NCBI RefSeq assembly: GCF_902832885.1
Contig: NZ_CADFDK010000010.1
Span: 124,001 to 188,000 of the forward strand
DNA length: 64,000 bases
DNA from: Burkholderia seminalis DSM 23518
GTDB taxonomy: Bacteria > Pseudomonadota > Gammaproteobacteria > Burkholderiales > Burkholderiaceae
Reading direction: 5' to 3'
Part shown: one piece after another, positions 21,245 to 31,309 of the stretch
How the letters are laid out: every line of letters starts with the position of its first letter
Position numbering within the stretch: position 1 is the first letter of the stretch
The notes under the pieces: model-generated
The model's input: only the letters and a program-made list of their open reading frames with translations
Databases searched by the model: none
Told to the model about the DNA's origin: nothing
Position numbers and translations under genes: made by a program

Positions 21245-22507
21245 TCAGTGCGCCTGTTCGGGCGAGGCGGCAGCCGGCTCGTCGGTTGCCGCCTCGCCGT
21301 TTGCGACACGCGTTTCGGGCATCACGAGCCAGACCAGCAGCACCGCGAGCGCGCCGGCGCCCGCGAGCCCGAAGAAGCTGACCGCGTTGCCGAAGTGATC
21401 GGCGACGTAGCCGGCCGCGGCCGTGCTGAGGGTCGCGCCGATTCCGGCCGCGAGCCCGAACAGCCCGATGCACAGGTTGTAGCGGCCCTTGCCGCCCGCG
21501 ACGTCGGCCGCGATCAGCGGCAGCATCACGCCGAACACGGCGGCGCTGATGCCGTCGAGCATCTGCACCGGCACGAGCAGGTACGGGCTGCTCACGCCGG
21601 CGAACAGCAGCGCGCGCACGGGCAGCGCGGAGAAGCCGAGCAGCAGGATCGGCCGGCGCCCCCAGCGTTGCGCGGAGCGGCCGACCCACGGCGACAGCAT
21701 CGCGACGATCGCCTGCGGCACGATGATGCGCGCGGCGATCACGAGCTGCACGTTTTCGCCCATCCCGGCCGTGACTTCGCCGGCCGCGAGGTTCAGCATC
21801 GCCGCGTTCGACAGGTGGAACAGCACGACGCACGCCGCGAAGATCAGCATCCGGCGGTCGCGCAGCAGTTCGAGCAGCGTTTCGCGTTCGCCGGTTTCGT
21901 CGTGGTGATCGTCGGGCTTCGACGATTGCGGGATCACTTCGTGGGTCGGCTGGATCATCGCGAGCGCGAACAGCGCGGGCAGCGCCAGCACGGCGGTCAG
22001 CCAGAACACCGCGCGCGCGGAGAAGTATTCGCCGGTGAGCCCCATCAGGCCTGCCGCGACCGCACTGCCGATCGATGCCCAGCGCGCGTTGCGGCCGAGC
22101 CGGTCGCCGAGGTCGGCGCGGCCGACGAGCGAGAACGAGATCGCGGCCATCGCCGGCACGAGCATGCAGCTCGCGAAACCGTGGAATACCTCGGCGGCGA
22201 TCACCGGCACGATCGTCGGGCTCGACGCGAGCAGCACCGCCGACAGGATGATGGCCGCGATCGCCCAGGCGGCCGCGCCTTTCTTGTTCTTCAGCGCATC
22301 GACGGCCGCGCCGCCCGGCACCTGGCTGACCATCGCGCTGATCGTGCCGATCGACAGCACCATGCCGATTTCGCCCTGCGTCCACTTGTGCGATGCGAGG
22401 TAGGACGCGATGAACGGGCCGAAGCCGGTTTGAACGTTTGCAACGAAGAAGTTGAGCCAGTCGAGGGACCGCAGACTGCGTACGCTGACGGAATGCTTGA
22501 TCGTCAT
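21245..22507 (-). CDS. MFS transporter
   Basis: 420 residues with twelve predicted membrane segments, a charged loop after TM6 (TGERETLLELLRDRR) and an MFS-type RWGRRP motif in the second half. The start ATG overlaps the stop of the upstream lipoprotein gene by four bases (ATGA), which argues for coupled translation. A C-terminal Glu/Ala-rich tail is cytoplasmic. The likely role is drug or metabolite efflux, but no residue identifies the substrate. The operon partners are a PRC-barrel lipoprotein and a FUSC protein. Confidence 0.87.
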   Translation of the reverse strand: MTIKHSVSVRSLRSLDWLNFFVANVQTGFGPFIASYLASHKWTQGEIGMVLSIGTISAMVSQVPGGAAVDALKNKKGAAAWAIAAIILSAVLLASSPTIVPVIAAEVFHGFASCMLVPAMAAISFSLVGRADLGDRLGRNARWASIGSAVAAGLMGLTGEYFSARAVFWLTAVLALPALFALAMIQPTHEVIPQSSKPDDHHDETGERETLLELLRDRRMLIFAACVVLFHLSNAAMLNLAAGEVTAGMGENVQLVIAARIIVPQAIVAMLSPWVGRSAQRWGRRPILLLGFSALPVRALLFAGVSSPYLLVPVQMLDGISAAVFGVMLPLIAADVAGGKGRYNLCIGLFGLAAGIGATLSTAAAGYVADHFGNAVSFFGLAGAGALAVLLVWLVMPETRVANGEAATDEPAAASPEQAH

Positions 22508-23466
22508 CGGGCAGCACTCGCAGAGGAAGCCGGGGCCGGCGCGACGGGCGGGTAGACCGCGACGACCGGCTTGTCGGCCGCGTAGGGCGGCGACGCCTTG
22601 ATCTGCGCGTCGTTCAGGTCGAGCTGCGGGTGCAGCGCCTTGTCGCGCGTGACGAAGCGCAGCGCGCCCCAGCTCGCGGCGATCGAGCGGCGGTCGGTGT
22701 TGACGAGGCCGCCGAGGTCGAGCACGACCGCCTGCGGCTGCGCGGCGCGGTCGATCAGCACGTCGACGATGCGGCCGATCTTCGTGCCGTTCGGGCGCTC
22801 GACGTCGCTGTCGAGCATCGGCAGCCGCGTCGCGGGCGACGCCGCGGCCGAACCCGACAGCGGCACGGCCTTCGGCCGCGCGGCCGGCGGCAGGTCGCCC
22901 GACGGCACGTCGAGCACGATCGGCTCCTGTTTGCCGCCCGGCGTGAAGCGGAACACGTTCCACGGGAAGACGACCTTGCGGTCGCCGACGCCCATGAAGC
23001 CCTGCAGGTTGACGATCATCTCGCGCGGCTTGCCGCTTCCGTCCACCACCATGTCGACCGCGCGACCGACCACCTTGCCGTTGCGGCGCGCGACTTCGCT
23101 GTCGAGCAGCGCGTGGATCTGGGTGCGGTCGAGCGGGCGCGTCGCGACGATCGGCGGGGGCGGCGGCGGTGGCGGTGTCGGCGATTCGGGCCGCTGCACG
23201 GGCTTCGGCCGCGTCACTTCGCGGTGCGGCTTCTTCGGTGCTTCCGGTGCCTCGGGTTGCGTCGGCGCCGGCACGGGCGGCATCGTCAGCGGCTCGCCGG
23301 CGGTTTCCTCGATGGGCTCGACGAGCGCCTCGCTGATCGGCGCGGGCGGGTTCTGGACCGGCAGCAGCCCGCAGCCGGACAGCAGCGCGACGGCGGCGAG
23401 AATCAGGAAGACCGTCGAGGACGGCAACGACTTGCGGGATGCGGGAAACGGAAGTCCGCCGCTCAT
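22504..23466 (-). CDS. Lipoprotein with two PRC-barrel domains
   Basis: 320 residues from the ATG at 23466, which has GGAG nine bases upstream; a GTG six bases earlier is too close to that site. A lipobox LLSGC (~residues 28-32) is followed by a long Pro/Glu/Ala-rich linker with eight consecutive prolines (~100-107). Two PRC-barrel-like repeats follow, at ~113-190 and ~215-285 (SEVARRNGKVVGRAVDMVVD and SDVERPNGTKIGRIVDVLID in parallel). It appears to be an envelope-anchored protein of unknown role, first gene of the operon with the MFS and FUSC genes. Confidence 0.8.
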   Translation of the reverse strand: MSGGLPFPASRKSLPSSTVFLILAAVALLSGCGLLPVQNPPAPISEALVEPIEETAGEPLTMPPVPAPTQPEAPEAPKKPHREVTRPKPVQRPESPTPPPPPPPPIVATRPLDRTQIHALLDSEVARRNGKVVGRAVDMVVDGSGKPREMIVNLQGFMGVGDRKVVFPWNVFRFTPGGKQEPIVLDVPSGDLPPAARPKAVPLSGSAAASPATRLPMLDSDVERPNGTKIGRIVDVLIDRAAQPQAVVLDLGGLVNTDRRSIAASWGALRFVTRDKALHPQLDLNDAQIKASPPYAADKPVVAVYPPVAPAPASSASAAR

Positions 23467-23733
23467 TGACACTCACTCCATGGGTCGGGGGCGGCCCGAG
23501 GGCACGCGGCTGGCGATGGATGGCGGGTGCGGGCGGCGCACCACGCGAGGTGAGAGTTTAACGTGTCTTGCTTTCAGGACCGATTTCGACGGCTTGTCGC
23601 AGGCTGACCGTCGGGAAAAGGAAGGGATCGGTGGCGGGCGAGGTGAAGCGAAGCGCGGCGCCGCGGCGCCCGGTCATCGGCGACGATGCGGGCGCCGCGC
23701 ATGGCCCGATGCGCGGCGCAGGAAACCGGAAGG

Positions 23734-24069
23734 TCAGGCGTCCGGATACCACGCGTCGGTGAAATCGCTGACCTTGACGTCCGTCAGTTCCGGACGGGCG
23801 GCCAGCCAGCCGCGCACGAGCTCGCGATCGGCGTCGGTCGTCGTGCCGCGCGGCGCGCCGGAGATCACGTAGGCGCCGATGCCTTCGTCCGCGGATGCGA
23901 CGGTCATCAGCCCGTTCGCCTCGACGAAGTCGATGAACGCGTCGATCAGTTCGCCGCGCGCGAGATCGGTCATGTCGTTGCGGTAGTGCGCGGTGGCGTT
24001 GAACGCGAGTTCCTGGAACTCGCCGATATGGAGTTTCTTGCGCTGGCGGCGGTTGTGGCCTTGGCTCAT
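23734..24069 (-). CDS. yggL: YggL-family 50S ribosome-associated protein (DUF469)
   Basis: 111 residues, the normal family length. It has the basic N-terminus NRRQRKKLHIGEFQE, the RGELIDAFIDFVEANGL helix and the C-terminal DFTDAWYPDA. YggL proteins bind the large ribosomal subunit. It is downstream of rng across 127 bases in the same direction; whether they share a transcript is not clear. Confidence 0.88.
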   Translation of the reverse strand: MSQGHNRRQRKKLHIGEFQELAFNATAHYRNDMTDLARGELIDAFIDFVEANGLMTVASADEGIGAYVISGAPRGTTTDADRELVRGWLAARPELTDVKVSDFTDAWYPDA

Positions 24070-24196
24070 GGTGGGTGATGAATGCGAAAAGGGGTGAATG
24101 AAAGGGCGGCGGCGGGCGCCGGCGCGACAGGCGCGAGCGGCCCGGGCACCGCATCCGGACGCCGCGCGGCGATGCCGGCGGCGCAGGGGCGGAGCG

Positions 24197-25666
24197 CTAC
24201 ATCAGCACGATATCGTACTGCTCCTGACTCAAATTCGACTCGACCTGCAGCGATACCGGCTTGCCGATGAAGTCGATCAGCATCGCGAGATGCTGCGACT
24301 CTTCGTCGAGGAACAGGTCGATCACCTGCTGCGCGGCGATCACGCGGAATTCACGCGGATTGAACTGCCGCGACTCGCGCAGGATCTCGCGCAGGATGTC
24401 GTAGCACACGGTGCGCGACGTCTTGACCTGGCCCTTGCCCTGGCAGGTCGGGCACGGCTCGCACAGCACGTGCGCGAGCGATTCGCGCGTGCGCTTGCGC
24501 GTCATCTCGACGAGCCCGAGCTGCGAGAAGCCGTTGACCGTCACGCGCGTGCGGTCGCGCGACAGCGCCTTCTTCAACTCCGACAGCACCGCGTCGCGAT
24601 GCTCGGCGTTCTCCATGTCGATGAAGTCGATGATGATGATCCCGCCGAGATTGCGCAGCCGCAGCTGGCGCGCGATCGTATGCGCGGCCTCGAGATTGGT
24701 CTTGAAGATCGTGTCGTCGAAGTTGCGCGCGCCGACGTAGCCGCCCGTGTTCACGTCGATCGTCGTCATCGCCTCGGTCTGGTCGATCATCAGGTAGCCG
24801 CCCGACTTCAGGTCGACGCGGCGCGACAGCGCACGCTGGATCTCCGTCTCGATGTTGTACAGGTCGAACAGCGGCCGCTCGCCGGTGTAGTGGTGCAGCT
24901 TCGGGCTCACGGCCGGCGTGAACTCGCCCGCGAATTCCGCGAGGCGCTGGTACGTCTCGCGCGAATCGACCTGGATGCGCGTCGTGTCGTCGTTCGCGAA
25001 ATCGCGCAGCACGCGCTGCGCGAGATCGAGATCCTGGTACAGCAGGCTCGTCGCCGGCAAGCGCTGCGCCTGCGCGACGATCGTCGCCCACGTCTTGCGC
25101 AGGTACGTGACGTCGCCGGCCAGTTCGTCGGAGGTCGCATCCTCGGCGATCGTGCGCACGATGTAGCCGCCTTTCTCGTCCGGCGGGATCACGGCCGTCA
25201 GGCGCGCACGCACGGCCTCGCGCTCGGCTTCGCTCTCGATCTTCTGCGAGATGCCGATATGCGGCTCCTGCGGCAGGTAGACGAGCGTGCGGCCCGCGAT
25301 ACTGACCTGCGTCGACAGCCGCGCGCCCTTCGTGCCGATCGGATCCTTGATCACCTGGACCATCAACGTCTGGCCTTCGAACACGATCTTCTCGATCGGC
25401 TGGTGCGGCGTGCCCGACTGCGGTTCGCCGGCGAGGCGCGGATGCCAGATATCGGCGACGTGCAGGAATGCCGCGCGCTCGAGGCCGATGTCGATGAACG
25501 CCGACTGCATGCCCGGCAGCACGCGCACGACCTTGCCGAGATAGATGTTGCCGACCCGCCCGCGCGACAGCGTGCGCTCGACGTGAAGCTCCTGCACCGC
25601 GCCTTGCTGCACGAGTGCGACCCGCGTTTCCTGCGGCGTGAGGTTGATCAGGATTTCTTCGTTCAT
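24197..25666 (-). CDS. rng: Ribonuclease G
   Basis: 489 residues, equal to E. coli RNase G. An N-terminal S1 RNA-binding domain (RVGNIYLGKVVRVLPGMQ region, ~35-110) is followed by the RNase E/G catalytic domain with the Mg-binding aspartates in TTIDVNTGGY and DFIDMENAEHRD, then the zinc-link cysteines in CEPCPTCQGKG. There is no long RNase E-type tail. It processes 16S rRNA 5' ends and some mRNAs. It begins 8 bases after the maf stop, at the end of the hemF-nadD-rsfS-rlmH-maf-rng run. Confidence 0.96.
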   Translation of the reverse strand: MNEEILINLTPQETRVALVQQGAVQELHVERTLSRGRVGNIYLGKVVRVLPGMQSAFIDIGLERAAFLHVADIWHPRLAGEPQSGTPHQPIEKIVFEGQTLMVQVIKDPIGTKGARLSTQVSIAGRTLVYLPQEPHIGISQKIESEAEREAVRARLTAVIPPDEKGGYIVRTIAEDATSDELAGDVTYLRKTWATIVAQAQRLPATSLLYQDLDLAQRVLRDFANDDTTRIQVDSRETYQRLAEFAGEFTPAVSPKLHHYTGERPLFDLYNIETEIQRALSRRVDLKSGGYLMIDQTEAMTTIDVNTGGYVGARNFDDTIFKTNLEAAHTIARQLRLRNLGGIIIIDFIDMENAEHRDAVLSELKKALSRDRTRVTVNGFSQLGLVEMTRKRTRESLAHVLCEPCPTCQGKGQVKTSRTVCYDILREILRESRQFNPREFRVIAAQQVIDLFLDEESQHLAMLIDFIGKPVSLQVESNLSQEQYDIVLM

Positions 25667-25674
25667 GGTGGGCT

Positions 25675-26307
25675 TCAGAAGGCGACACGCGCGGTGCGCA
25701 ACAGCGCCGCGGTCTCAAAAAGGGGCAGACCCATGATACCCGAATGGGAACCGTCGATCCGCTCGATGAATTCGGCGGCGCGTCCCTGGATCGCATACGC
25801 GCCGGCCTTGCCGAACGGCTCGCCGGTTTCGACGTAACGCGCGTAGGCGTCGCGCGACGCGGCCGCGAAACGCACCGACGAGCGCGACAGCGCGGGCGGC
25901 AGCAGTTCGCCGCCGGCATCGATCACGGCGACGGCGGTCAGCACCGCGTGTTCGCGGCCCGCGAGGCGCATGAGCATCGCGAGCGCGTCGTTCGCGTCGG
26001 CCGGCTTGCCGAGGATCGCGCCGTCGATCGTCACGGTCGTGTCGGCGACCAGCACCGGCGCGGCCGGCTTGCCGCTCGCGACGAGGCGCGCACGCGCGGC
26101 CTCGGCCTTCGCGATGGTCACGCGCCGCACGTAGGCGTCGGCGGCTTCGCCGGGCAGCTCGGCCTCGAGCGCTTCGGCATCTTCGTCGGGGCGCGGCAGC
26201 AGCAGTTCGAAGCGAACGCCGATCTGCTGCAGCAGCTCCTGGCGGCGCGGGCTTTGCGAAGCGAGGTAAAGGATCGGGAAAAGCGCGGGGGACGTGCTGG
26301 ACGGCAT
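25675..26307 (-). CDS. maf: Maf-family nucleoside triphosphate pyrophosphatase
   Basis: 210 residues. The N-terminal [17 protein letters not shown] is the Maf signature (SxSPRR) and [12 protein letters not shown] holds the catalytic Asp loop. [29 protein letters not shown], broken by no gap, closes the active site. Maf proteins hydrolyse dTTP/UTP or modified nucleotides in the cytosol. The gene lies between rlmH and rng, a conserved betaproteobacterial order. There is an insertion of ~10 residues around [10 protein letters not shown] compared with short members. Confidence 0.94.
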   Translation of the reverse strand: MPSSTSPALFPILYLASQSPRRQELLQQIGVRFELLLPRPDEDAEALEAELPGEAADAYVRRVTIAKAEAARARLVASGKPAAPVLVADTTVTIDGAILGKPADANDALAMLMRLAGREHAVLTAVAVIDAGGELLPPALSRSSVRFAAASRDAYARYVETGEPFGKAGAYAIQGRAAEFIERIDGSHSGIMGLPLFETAALLRTARVAF

Positions 26308-26358
26308 GGTGTCGTTATCTCGGTGTGCGCGCGCGGCGCGCGTCTCGAGGACGACACG

Positions 26359-26829
26359 TCATGCGCGGTGGTAGGGGTGATTCTGCGTGATGCTCCACGC
26401 CCGGTAAAGCTGTTCGGCGAGCAGCACGCGCACCATCCCGTGCGGCAGCGTCATGCTCGAGATGCGCAGCAGCACGTCGGCGCGCGCTTTCAGTTCCGGA
26501 TCGAGCCCGTCGGCGCCGCCGATCACGAACGCGACGTCGCGGCCGTCCTGCTGCCAGCCGGGCAGCGCCTGCGCGAGCTGCATCGTGGTCCAGTCGCGGC
26601 CGCGCTCGTCGAGCGCGACGAGGCGCGCGCCCTTCGGCAGCGCGGCTTCGATCTTCTGCCGCTCGGCCGCCATCACGCTTTCGGCGCTGCGGCCGCCCGA
26701 ACGCAGTTCGGGCTTGATTTCGCGCAACTCGATGCGCAGCTCGGGCGGCATCCGCTTCGTGTATTCGTCGAAGCCGGATGCGATCCAGCCCGGCATCTTG
26801 TGGCCGACCGCGAGGATGAAAAGCTTCAT
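26359..26829 (-). CDS. rlmH: 23S rRNA (pseudouridine-1915-N3)-methyltransferase RlmH
   Basis: 156 residues, the usual length. This is a SPOUT-fold methyltransferase: the SAM-binding knot is [11 protein letters not shown] near 103-113, and the C-terminal [18 protein letters not shown] and final NHPYHRA are diagnostic of RlmH. It methylates pseudouridine 1915 in helix 69 of 23S rRNA on 70S ribosomes. It begins 18 bases after the rsfS stop; the rsfS-rlmH pair is widely conserved. Confidence 0.97.
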   Translation of the reverse strand: MKLFILAVGHKMPGWIASGFDEYTKRMPPELRIELREIKPELRSGGRSAESVMAAERQKIEAALPKGARLVALDERGRDWTTMQLAQALPGWQQDGRDVAFVIGGADGLDPELKARADVLLRISSMTLPHGMVRVLLAEQLYRAWSITQNHPYHRA

Positions 26830-26847
26830 CGGAACACGCGTGACGGC

Positions 26848-27297
26848 TTAACGGCGGCGGGCGGCCGTCTTGCGCGCCGGGCGTGCGGGCGCGGCTTCCT
26901 CGTCGTCCTCGTCGCCTTCGCTGGCCGTGGCAAAGCCGTTCGGGCCCTTGTCGCCGCCGAGCTTCATCCGCACGGGCTTGTCGCCCCAGATTTCCTCGAG
27001 GTTGTAGTACTGGCGCAGGGCCGGCTGCAGGATGTGCACGACCGCGTCGCCGCAATCGACCAGCACCCATTCGCCGGTGTCTTCGCCTTCGGAGCTGACG
27101 ATGTCGCCGCCGGCTTCCTTGACCTTGTCGCGCACGCTCGAGGCGAGTGCCTTGGTCTGGCGGTTGGACGTGCCCGATGCGACGACCACGCGGTCGAACA
27201 GTTCGGTCAGGTGGCTGGTGTTGAACACCTTGATGTCTTGCGCCTTGACGTCTTCGAGGGCGTCGACGATCACGCGCTGCAGTTTGCGAATATCCAT
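26848..27297 (-). CDS. rsfS: Ribosomal silencing factor RsfS
   Basis: 149 residues from MDIRKLQRVIVDAL; a longer frame start adds residues that belong to the nadD region. The core shows the Iojap/RsfS pattern: ALEDVKAQDIKVFN, FDRVVVASGTSNRQ, and GEWVLVDCGDAVVHI followed by the YYNLEEIW motif. An acidic then basic C-terminal tail (~30 residues) goes beyond the family core. RsfS binds uL14 and blocks subunit joining in starvation. It is 4 bases after the nadD stop. Confidence 0.95.
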   Translation of the reverse strand: MDIRKLQRVIVDALEDVKAQDIKVFNTSHLTELFDRVVVASGTSNRQTKALASSVRDKVKEAGGDIVSSEGEDTGEWVLVDCGDAVVHILQPALRQYYNLEEIWGDKPVRMKLGGDKGPNGFATASEGDEDDEEAAPARPARKTAARRR

Positions 27298-27301
27298 GGA
27301 T

Positions 27302-28045
27302 TCAGGAATGGTAGAGGCGATGTTGAAGAATATAGGCCCATACGGCGGCCGGCACATGCTCGGCCGACGCATCGGGCATTTGCGCATGGCGCGCGATGCA
27401 TTCGCGCAGGTGCGCGCGGATGTCGGTCGCGGCGATGTCGAACGAAAGGGTCGTATCGATCAGCAGGTGGCCGGCCGGCGTGGCCTTCAGCACGTCGGCG
27501 CCGGCCTGCCGCGCGGCGATTTCCCGCGCGACGTCCGGCGGCGCGGTGCCCAGGTCGAAACCCGGGCGCGTCGACACGCAGATGTGCGCGAAGTCGAACA
27601 GCTTGCGCCAGTCGCGCCACGTGTCGAGCCGCACGAGCTGGTCGGCGCCGATCAGCAGCGACAGCGAGGCATCCGCACCGATGCGCTCACGCCAGCGCGC
27701 GAGCGTCTCGACCGTGTAGGTCGGGCCGGCGTGCTCGATCTCGTCGGTGGCGACGGTCACGGTCACGCCCGGCAGGGACAGCGAGCCGGCGGCCGCGCGC
27801 GTCATCGCGAGCCGGTGCTCGGCGGCCGACACGTCGCGCTTCTGGTACGGCTGCCCGGCGGGCAGCAGCACGAGTTCGGTCAGGCCGAGCAACTCGGCGA
27901 ACCGGCGCGCGAGCGCGAGATGGCCGTCGTGGATCGGGTCGAAAGTACCGCCCAGCAAGCCGATACGACGCGGCAGCGGGGCGGGGCGGGCGGTGGTGTC
28001 CAGAAACGCGTCCTTTCCTTGGGGCAGCGGGGCGCGCGGGCTCAC
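27302..28045 (-). CDS. nadD: Nicotinate-nucleotide adenylyltransferase NadD
   Basis: 247 residues. The [18 protein letters not shown] motif near residue 29 is the nucleotidyltransferase HxGH site; ISTxR-type residues appear as [11 protein letters not shown] ~28-residue N-terminal extension is present. The GTG start overlaps the hemF TGA stop by four bases (GTGA), so translation is likely coupled. NadD makes deamido-NAD in NAD synthesis. The order hemF-nadD-rsfS-rlmH is typical for the group. Confidence 0.94.
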   Translation of the reverse strand: MSPRAPLPQGKDAFLDTTARPAPLPRRIGLLGGTFDPIHDGHLALARRFAELLGLTELVLLPAGQPYQKRDVSAAEHRLAMTRAAAGSLSLPGVTVTVATDEIEHAGPTYTVETLARWRERIGADASLSLLIGADQLVRLDTWRDWRKLFDFAHICVSTRPGFDLGTAPPDVAREIAARQAGADVLKATPAGHLLIDTTLSFDIAATDIRAHLRECIARHAQMPDASAEHVPAAVWAYILQHRLYHS

Positions 28046-28965
28046 ACCCAGTCGCGCGGCACGATGAAGTCGCTGTACAGGCGCGCTTCGGGCGTTCCCG
28101 GCTCGGGCTGCCAGTTGTAGCGCCAGTTCGCGACCGGCGGCATCGACATCAGGATCGACTCGGTCCGGCCGCCGCTTTGCAGGCCGAACAGCGTGCCGCG
28201 GTCGAACACGAGGTTGAATTCGACGTAACGGCCGCGGCGATACGCCTGGAAGTCGCGCTCGCGCTCGCCGTACGGCAGCCCGGCGCGGCGCTCGACGATC
28301 GGCAGGTAGGCCTGCAGGAACGCATCGCCGACGCTTTGCATCAGGTCAAACGAGCGTTCGAAACCGGGCTCGGAGAAATCGTCGAAGAAGATCCCGCCGA
28401 TGCCGCGCATTTCGTTGCGGTGCTTCAGGAAGAAATACTCGTCGCACCATTTCTTGAAGCGCGGGTAGAGTTCGGCGCCGAACGGGTCGAGCGCATCCTT
28501 GCAGGTCTGGTGGAAATGCCGCGCGTCGTCCTCGAAACCGTAAACGGGTGTCAGATCCATGCCGCCGCCGAACCAGAACACGGGCGCCTCGCCCGGTTTC
28601 GTCGCGATCAGCATCCGCACGTTCATGTGGACGGTCGGGCAGTACGGATTGCGCGGGTGCAGTACCAGCGACACGCCGAGCGCCTCGAAGCCGCGGCCCG
28701 CGAGCTGCGGGCGCGCCGCGCTCGCCGACGGCGGCAGCGCGTCGCCCGCGACGTCGGAAAAGCCGATCCCCGCGCGTTCGAACACGCGGCCGCCTTCGAG
28801 AATCCGCGTGCAGCCGCCGCCGCGCAGGCGTTCGGCCGGCCCGCGCTGCCACGTGTCGGTCGCGAGCGGCGTGCCGTCGAGCGCACCGAGCGCGTCGGCG
28901 ATGCGTGTTTGCAGGCCCTGGAGGTACGTGCGCACGCGCGCCACGTCGTAGGTCGAATCGGTCAT
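28042..28965 (-). CDS. hemF: Oxygen-dependent coproporphyrinogen III oxidase HemF
   Basis: 307 residues from [12 protein letters not shown]. The HemF signature is present: [23 protein letters not shown], and [15 protein letters not shown] with FDDF and [12 protein letters not shown] following. It converts coproporphyrinogen III to protoporphyrinogen IX in the cytosol using O2. It is transcribed after the purD terminator and has a strong hairpin 14 bases before the ATG but no obvious Shine-Dalgarno. Confidence 0.96.
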   Translation of the reverse strand: MTDSTYDVARVRTYLQGLQTRIADALGALDGTPLATDTWQRGPAERLRGGGCTRILEGGRVFERAGIGFSDVAGDALPPSASAARPQLAGRGFEALGVSLVLHPRNPYCPTVHMNVRMLIATKPGEAPVFWFGGGMDLTPVYGFEDDARHFHQTCKDALDPFGAELYPRFKKWCDEYFFLKHRNEMRGIGGIFFDDFSEPGFERSFDLMQSVGDAFLQAYLPIVERRAGLPYGERERDFQAYRRGRYVEFNLVFDRGTLFGLQSGGRTESILMSMPPVANWRYNWQPEPGTPEARLYSDFIVPRDWV

Positions 28966-28978
28966 GTCTGGACTGGGC

Positions 28979-28999
28979 GCCCCCGCCCGAAGCGGGGGC
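28979..28999 (-). promoter_or_regulatory. Hairpin in the hemF leader
   Basis: A perfect 8-bp stem, GCCCCCGC with GCGGGGGC around a 5-base loop, ends 13 bases before the hemF ATG. There is no T tract after it on the minus strand. It could affect ribosome access; no known riboswitch matches. Confidence 0.45.
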
Positions 29000-29002
29000 C
29001 GT

Positions 29003-29046
29003 AAAAAAAGGCCTCTGCCGGGCATTCTATCGAACCCCGGCAGAGG
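29003..29046 (-). terminator. Terminator of purD
   Basis: Read on the minus strand, CCTCTGCCGGG (29046-29036) pairs with CCCGGCAGAGG (29022-29012), then CC and a run of seven T. It is a strong intrinsic terminator 39 bases after purD. Confidence 0.88.
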
Positions 29047-29084
29047 AGCCGCCGCCGCGCGGGGGCGGGGCGGCGATTGCGACG

Positions 29085-30365
29085 TCACGCGCTCTTGCGG
29101 TTGAGCGCGCGGAAGCCGATGTCGCGGCGGTACTGCATGCCTTCGAAATTGATCTGGTTGATCGTGTCGTACGCATGCTGCTGCGCTTCGCGCACGGAAT
29201 CGGCAAGGCCGACCACGCACAGCACGCGGCCGCCGGACGTCACGAGCTTGTCGCCGTCGCCGAGCGTGGTGCCCGCATGGAACGTCACGGCCTGCTCGGT
29301 CTCGGCCGGGATCCCGTTGATGCGGTCGCCCTTGCGCGGCGCGTCCGGATAACCGTGCGCGGCCAGCACGACGCCGAGCGCGGTGCGACGGTCCCAGTCG
29401 AGCTCGACCGTGTCGAGCGTGCCCGCGATCGCCTGCTCGACGACCTTCGAGAAATCGCTCTTCAGGCGCGCCATGATCGGCTGCGTTTCCGGGTCGCCCA
29501 TCCGGCAGTTGAACTCGAGCGTGCGCGGATTGCCGTCCTTGTCGATCATCAGGCCCGCGTACAGGAAGCCCGTGAAGCGGATGCCGTCCTTCTCCATCCC
29601 GCGCACGGTCGGCATGATGATCTCGCGCATCACGCGTGCGTGCATCTGCGGCGTGACGATCGGCGCGGGCGAATACGCGCCCATGCCGCCGGTGTTCGGG
29701 CCGCGGTCTTCGTCGAGCAGGCGCTTGTGGTCCTGGCTCGAAGCCAGCGCCAGCGCGTGCTTGCCGTCGACCATCACGATGAAGCTCGCTTCCTCGCCGT
29801 CGAGGAATTCCTCGATCACGACGCGCGCGCCGGCATCGCCGAGCTTGTTGCCCGACAGCATCATGTCGACGGCGGCGTGCGCTTCTTCCAGCGTCATCGC
29901 GACCACGACGCCCTTGCCGGCCGCGAGGCCGTCGGCCTTCACGACGATCGGCGCACCCTTCGCGTCGATGTACGCGTGGGCGGCGGCCGCGTCGGCGAAG
30001 GTTTCGTAGTCGGCCGTCGGGATGCCGTGGCGCTTCATGAACGCCTTCGCGAAATCCTTCGAGCTTTCGAGCTGCGCGGCTTCGCGGGTCGGGCCGAAGA
30101 CCTTCAGGCCGCGTGCGCGGAACAGGTTGACGATGCCGGCCGCGAGCGGTGCTTCCGGCCCGACGAGCGTGAACGCGACGCCTTCGCTTTCCGCGAAATC
30201 GGCGAGTGCGTCGAGCGACGTGATATCGACGTTCTTCAGACGCTCGTCCTGCGCCGTGCCGCCATTGCCGGGCGCGACGTAGACCATCTGGACGCGCGGC
30301 GACTGCGCGAGCTTCCACGCCAGCGCATGTTCGCGGCCGCCGGAACCGACGACGAGTAGTTTCAT
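29085..30365 (-). CDS. purD: Phosphoribosylamine-glycine ligase PurD
   Basis: 426 residues. It starts [16 protein letters not shown], the GARS signature, followed by an ATP-grasp domain ([14 protein letters not shown] at ~143-156) and the [13 protein letters not shown] metal site (~285-297). It makes GAR from phosphoribosylamine, glycine and ATP, the substrate for PurT encoded at 2.6 kb. GGGGAA precedes the ATG. It lies between yebC and hemF and has its own terminator. Confidence 0.97.
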   Translation of the reverse strand: MKLLVVGSGGREHALAWKLAQSPRVQMVYVAPGNGGTAQDERLKNVDITSLDALADFAESEGVAFTLVGPEAPLAAGIVNLFRARGLKVFGPTREAAQLESSKDFAKAFMKRHGIPTADYETFADAAAAHAYIDAKGAPIVVKADGLAAGKGVVVAMTLEEAHAAVDMMLSGNKLGDAGARVVIEEFLDGEEASFIVMVDGKHALALASSQDHKRLLDEDRGPNTGGMGAYSPAPIVTPQMHARVMREIIMPTVRGMEKDGIRFTGFLYAGLMIDKDGNPRTLEFNCRMGDPETQPIMARLKSDFSKVVEQAIAGTLDTVELDWDRRTALGVVLAAHGYPDAPRKGDRINGIPAETEQAVTFHAGTTLGDGDKLVTSGGRVLCVVGLADSVREAQQHAYDTINQINFEGMQYRRDIGFRALNRKSA

Positions 30366-30470
30366 GGGATTCCCCGCAGACTAGAAAACAGGGCGGCCGG
30401 CACGCTCAGGCGCGCCGGCCGCGGAATCGGTCGGGCCGCCGCCCGCGACAGGCGAGCGGCGGCCGGCATC

Positions 30471-31199
30471 TCATTCCTCGACGATGACGGCGTTCGTGTA
30501 CACGTCCTGCACGTCGTCGAGGTTCTCGAGCGCGTCCAGGAGCTTCTGCATCTTCGCCGCGTCGTCGCCGGTGAATTCGACTTCGTTCTGCGGCTTCATC
30601 GTCACTTCGGCGAGTTCGGCCTTGAAGCCGCCGGCTTCGAGCGCGTCCTTCACCTTCGAGAATTCCTGCCAGTCGCACAGCACTTCGATCGAGCCGTCGT
30701 CGTTCGTGTTCACGTCGTTCGCGCCGGCTTCGAGCGCGGCTTCCATCAGCGCGTCTTCCGACGTGCCGGGCGCGAACAGGAACTGGCCGACGTGATCGAA
30801 CATGAACGCGACCGAGCCGTCGGTGCCCATGTTGCCGCCGAACTTCGAGAACGCGTGGCGAACTTCCGCGACCGTCCGCGTGCGGTTGTCGGTCAGCGTG
30901 TCGACGATGATCGCCGCGCCGCTGATGCCGTAGCCTTCGTAACGGATCTCTTCGTAGTTCGCGCCGTCCGCGCCGCCGACGCCGCGATCGATCGCGCGCT
31001 TGACGTTGTCCTTCGGCATGTTCGCGTCGGCCGCCTTGTCGACCGCGAGGCGCAGGCGCGGGTTCGAGTTGACGTCGCCGCCGCCGAGGCGCGCCGCGAC
31101 CTGGATTTCCTTGATCAGGCGGGTCCAGATCTTGCCGCGCTTCGCGTCGGCCGCTGCCTTCTTATGCTTGATGTTGGCCCATTTCGAATGACCAGCCAT
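30471..31199 (-). CDS. yebC: YebC/PmpR-family protein (TACO1-like)
   Basis: 242 residues, full family length. It opens [18 protein letters not shown], the invariant YebC start; the [10 protein letters not shown] and [15 protein letters not shown] motifs follow. It ends with the domain-III sequence [14 protein letters not shown]. Members have been described as DNA-binding regulators and, more recently, as factors that help ribosomes through proline stretches. Such stretches exist in this window, for example eight prolines in the lipoprotein at 22.5-23.5 kb. It is transcribed between upp and purD. Confidence 0.95.
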   Translation of the reverse strand: MAGHSKWANIKHKKAAADAKRGKIWTRLIKEIQVAARLGGGDVNSNPRLRLAVDKAADANMPKDNVKRAIDRGVGGADGANYEEIRYEGYGISGAAIIVDTLTDNRTRTVAEVRHAFSKFGGNMGTDGSVAFMFDHVGQFLFAPGTSEDALMEAALEAGANDVNTNDDGSIEVLCDWQEFSKVKDALEAGGFKAELAEVTMKPQNEVEFTGDDAAKMQKLLDALENLDDVQDVYTNAVIVEE

Positions 31200-31309
31200 A
31201 CCTTTCTCCGTGCCCGGGCGCGCGGCGCGGGCGATTGTTTCAGTGTGTCGTTGAGTCGGCGGCCGTGTCGGCGGGCATGAAGCCGCGGGGCCGCGCGTAT
31301 CGAGTGGAT

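Noticed and set aside
25744-29004. A 1086-codon plus-strand frame across maf, rlmH, rsfS, nadD and hemF
   Set aside because: It covers five well-supported minus-strand genes and has no recognisable domain.
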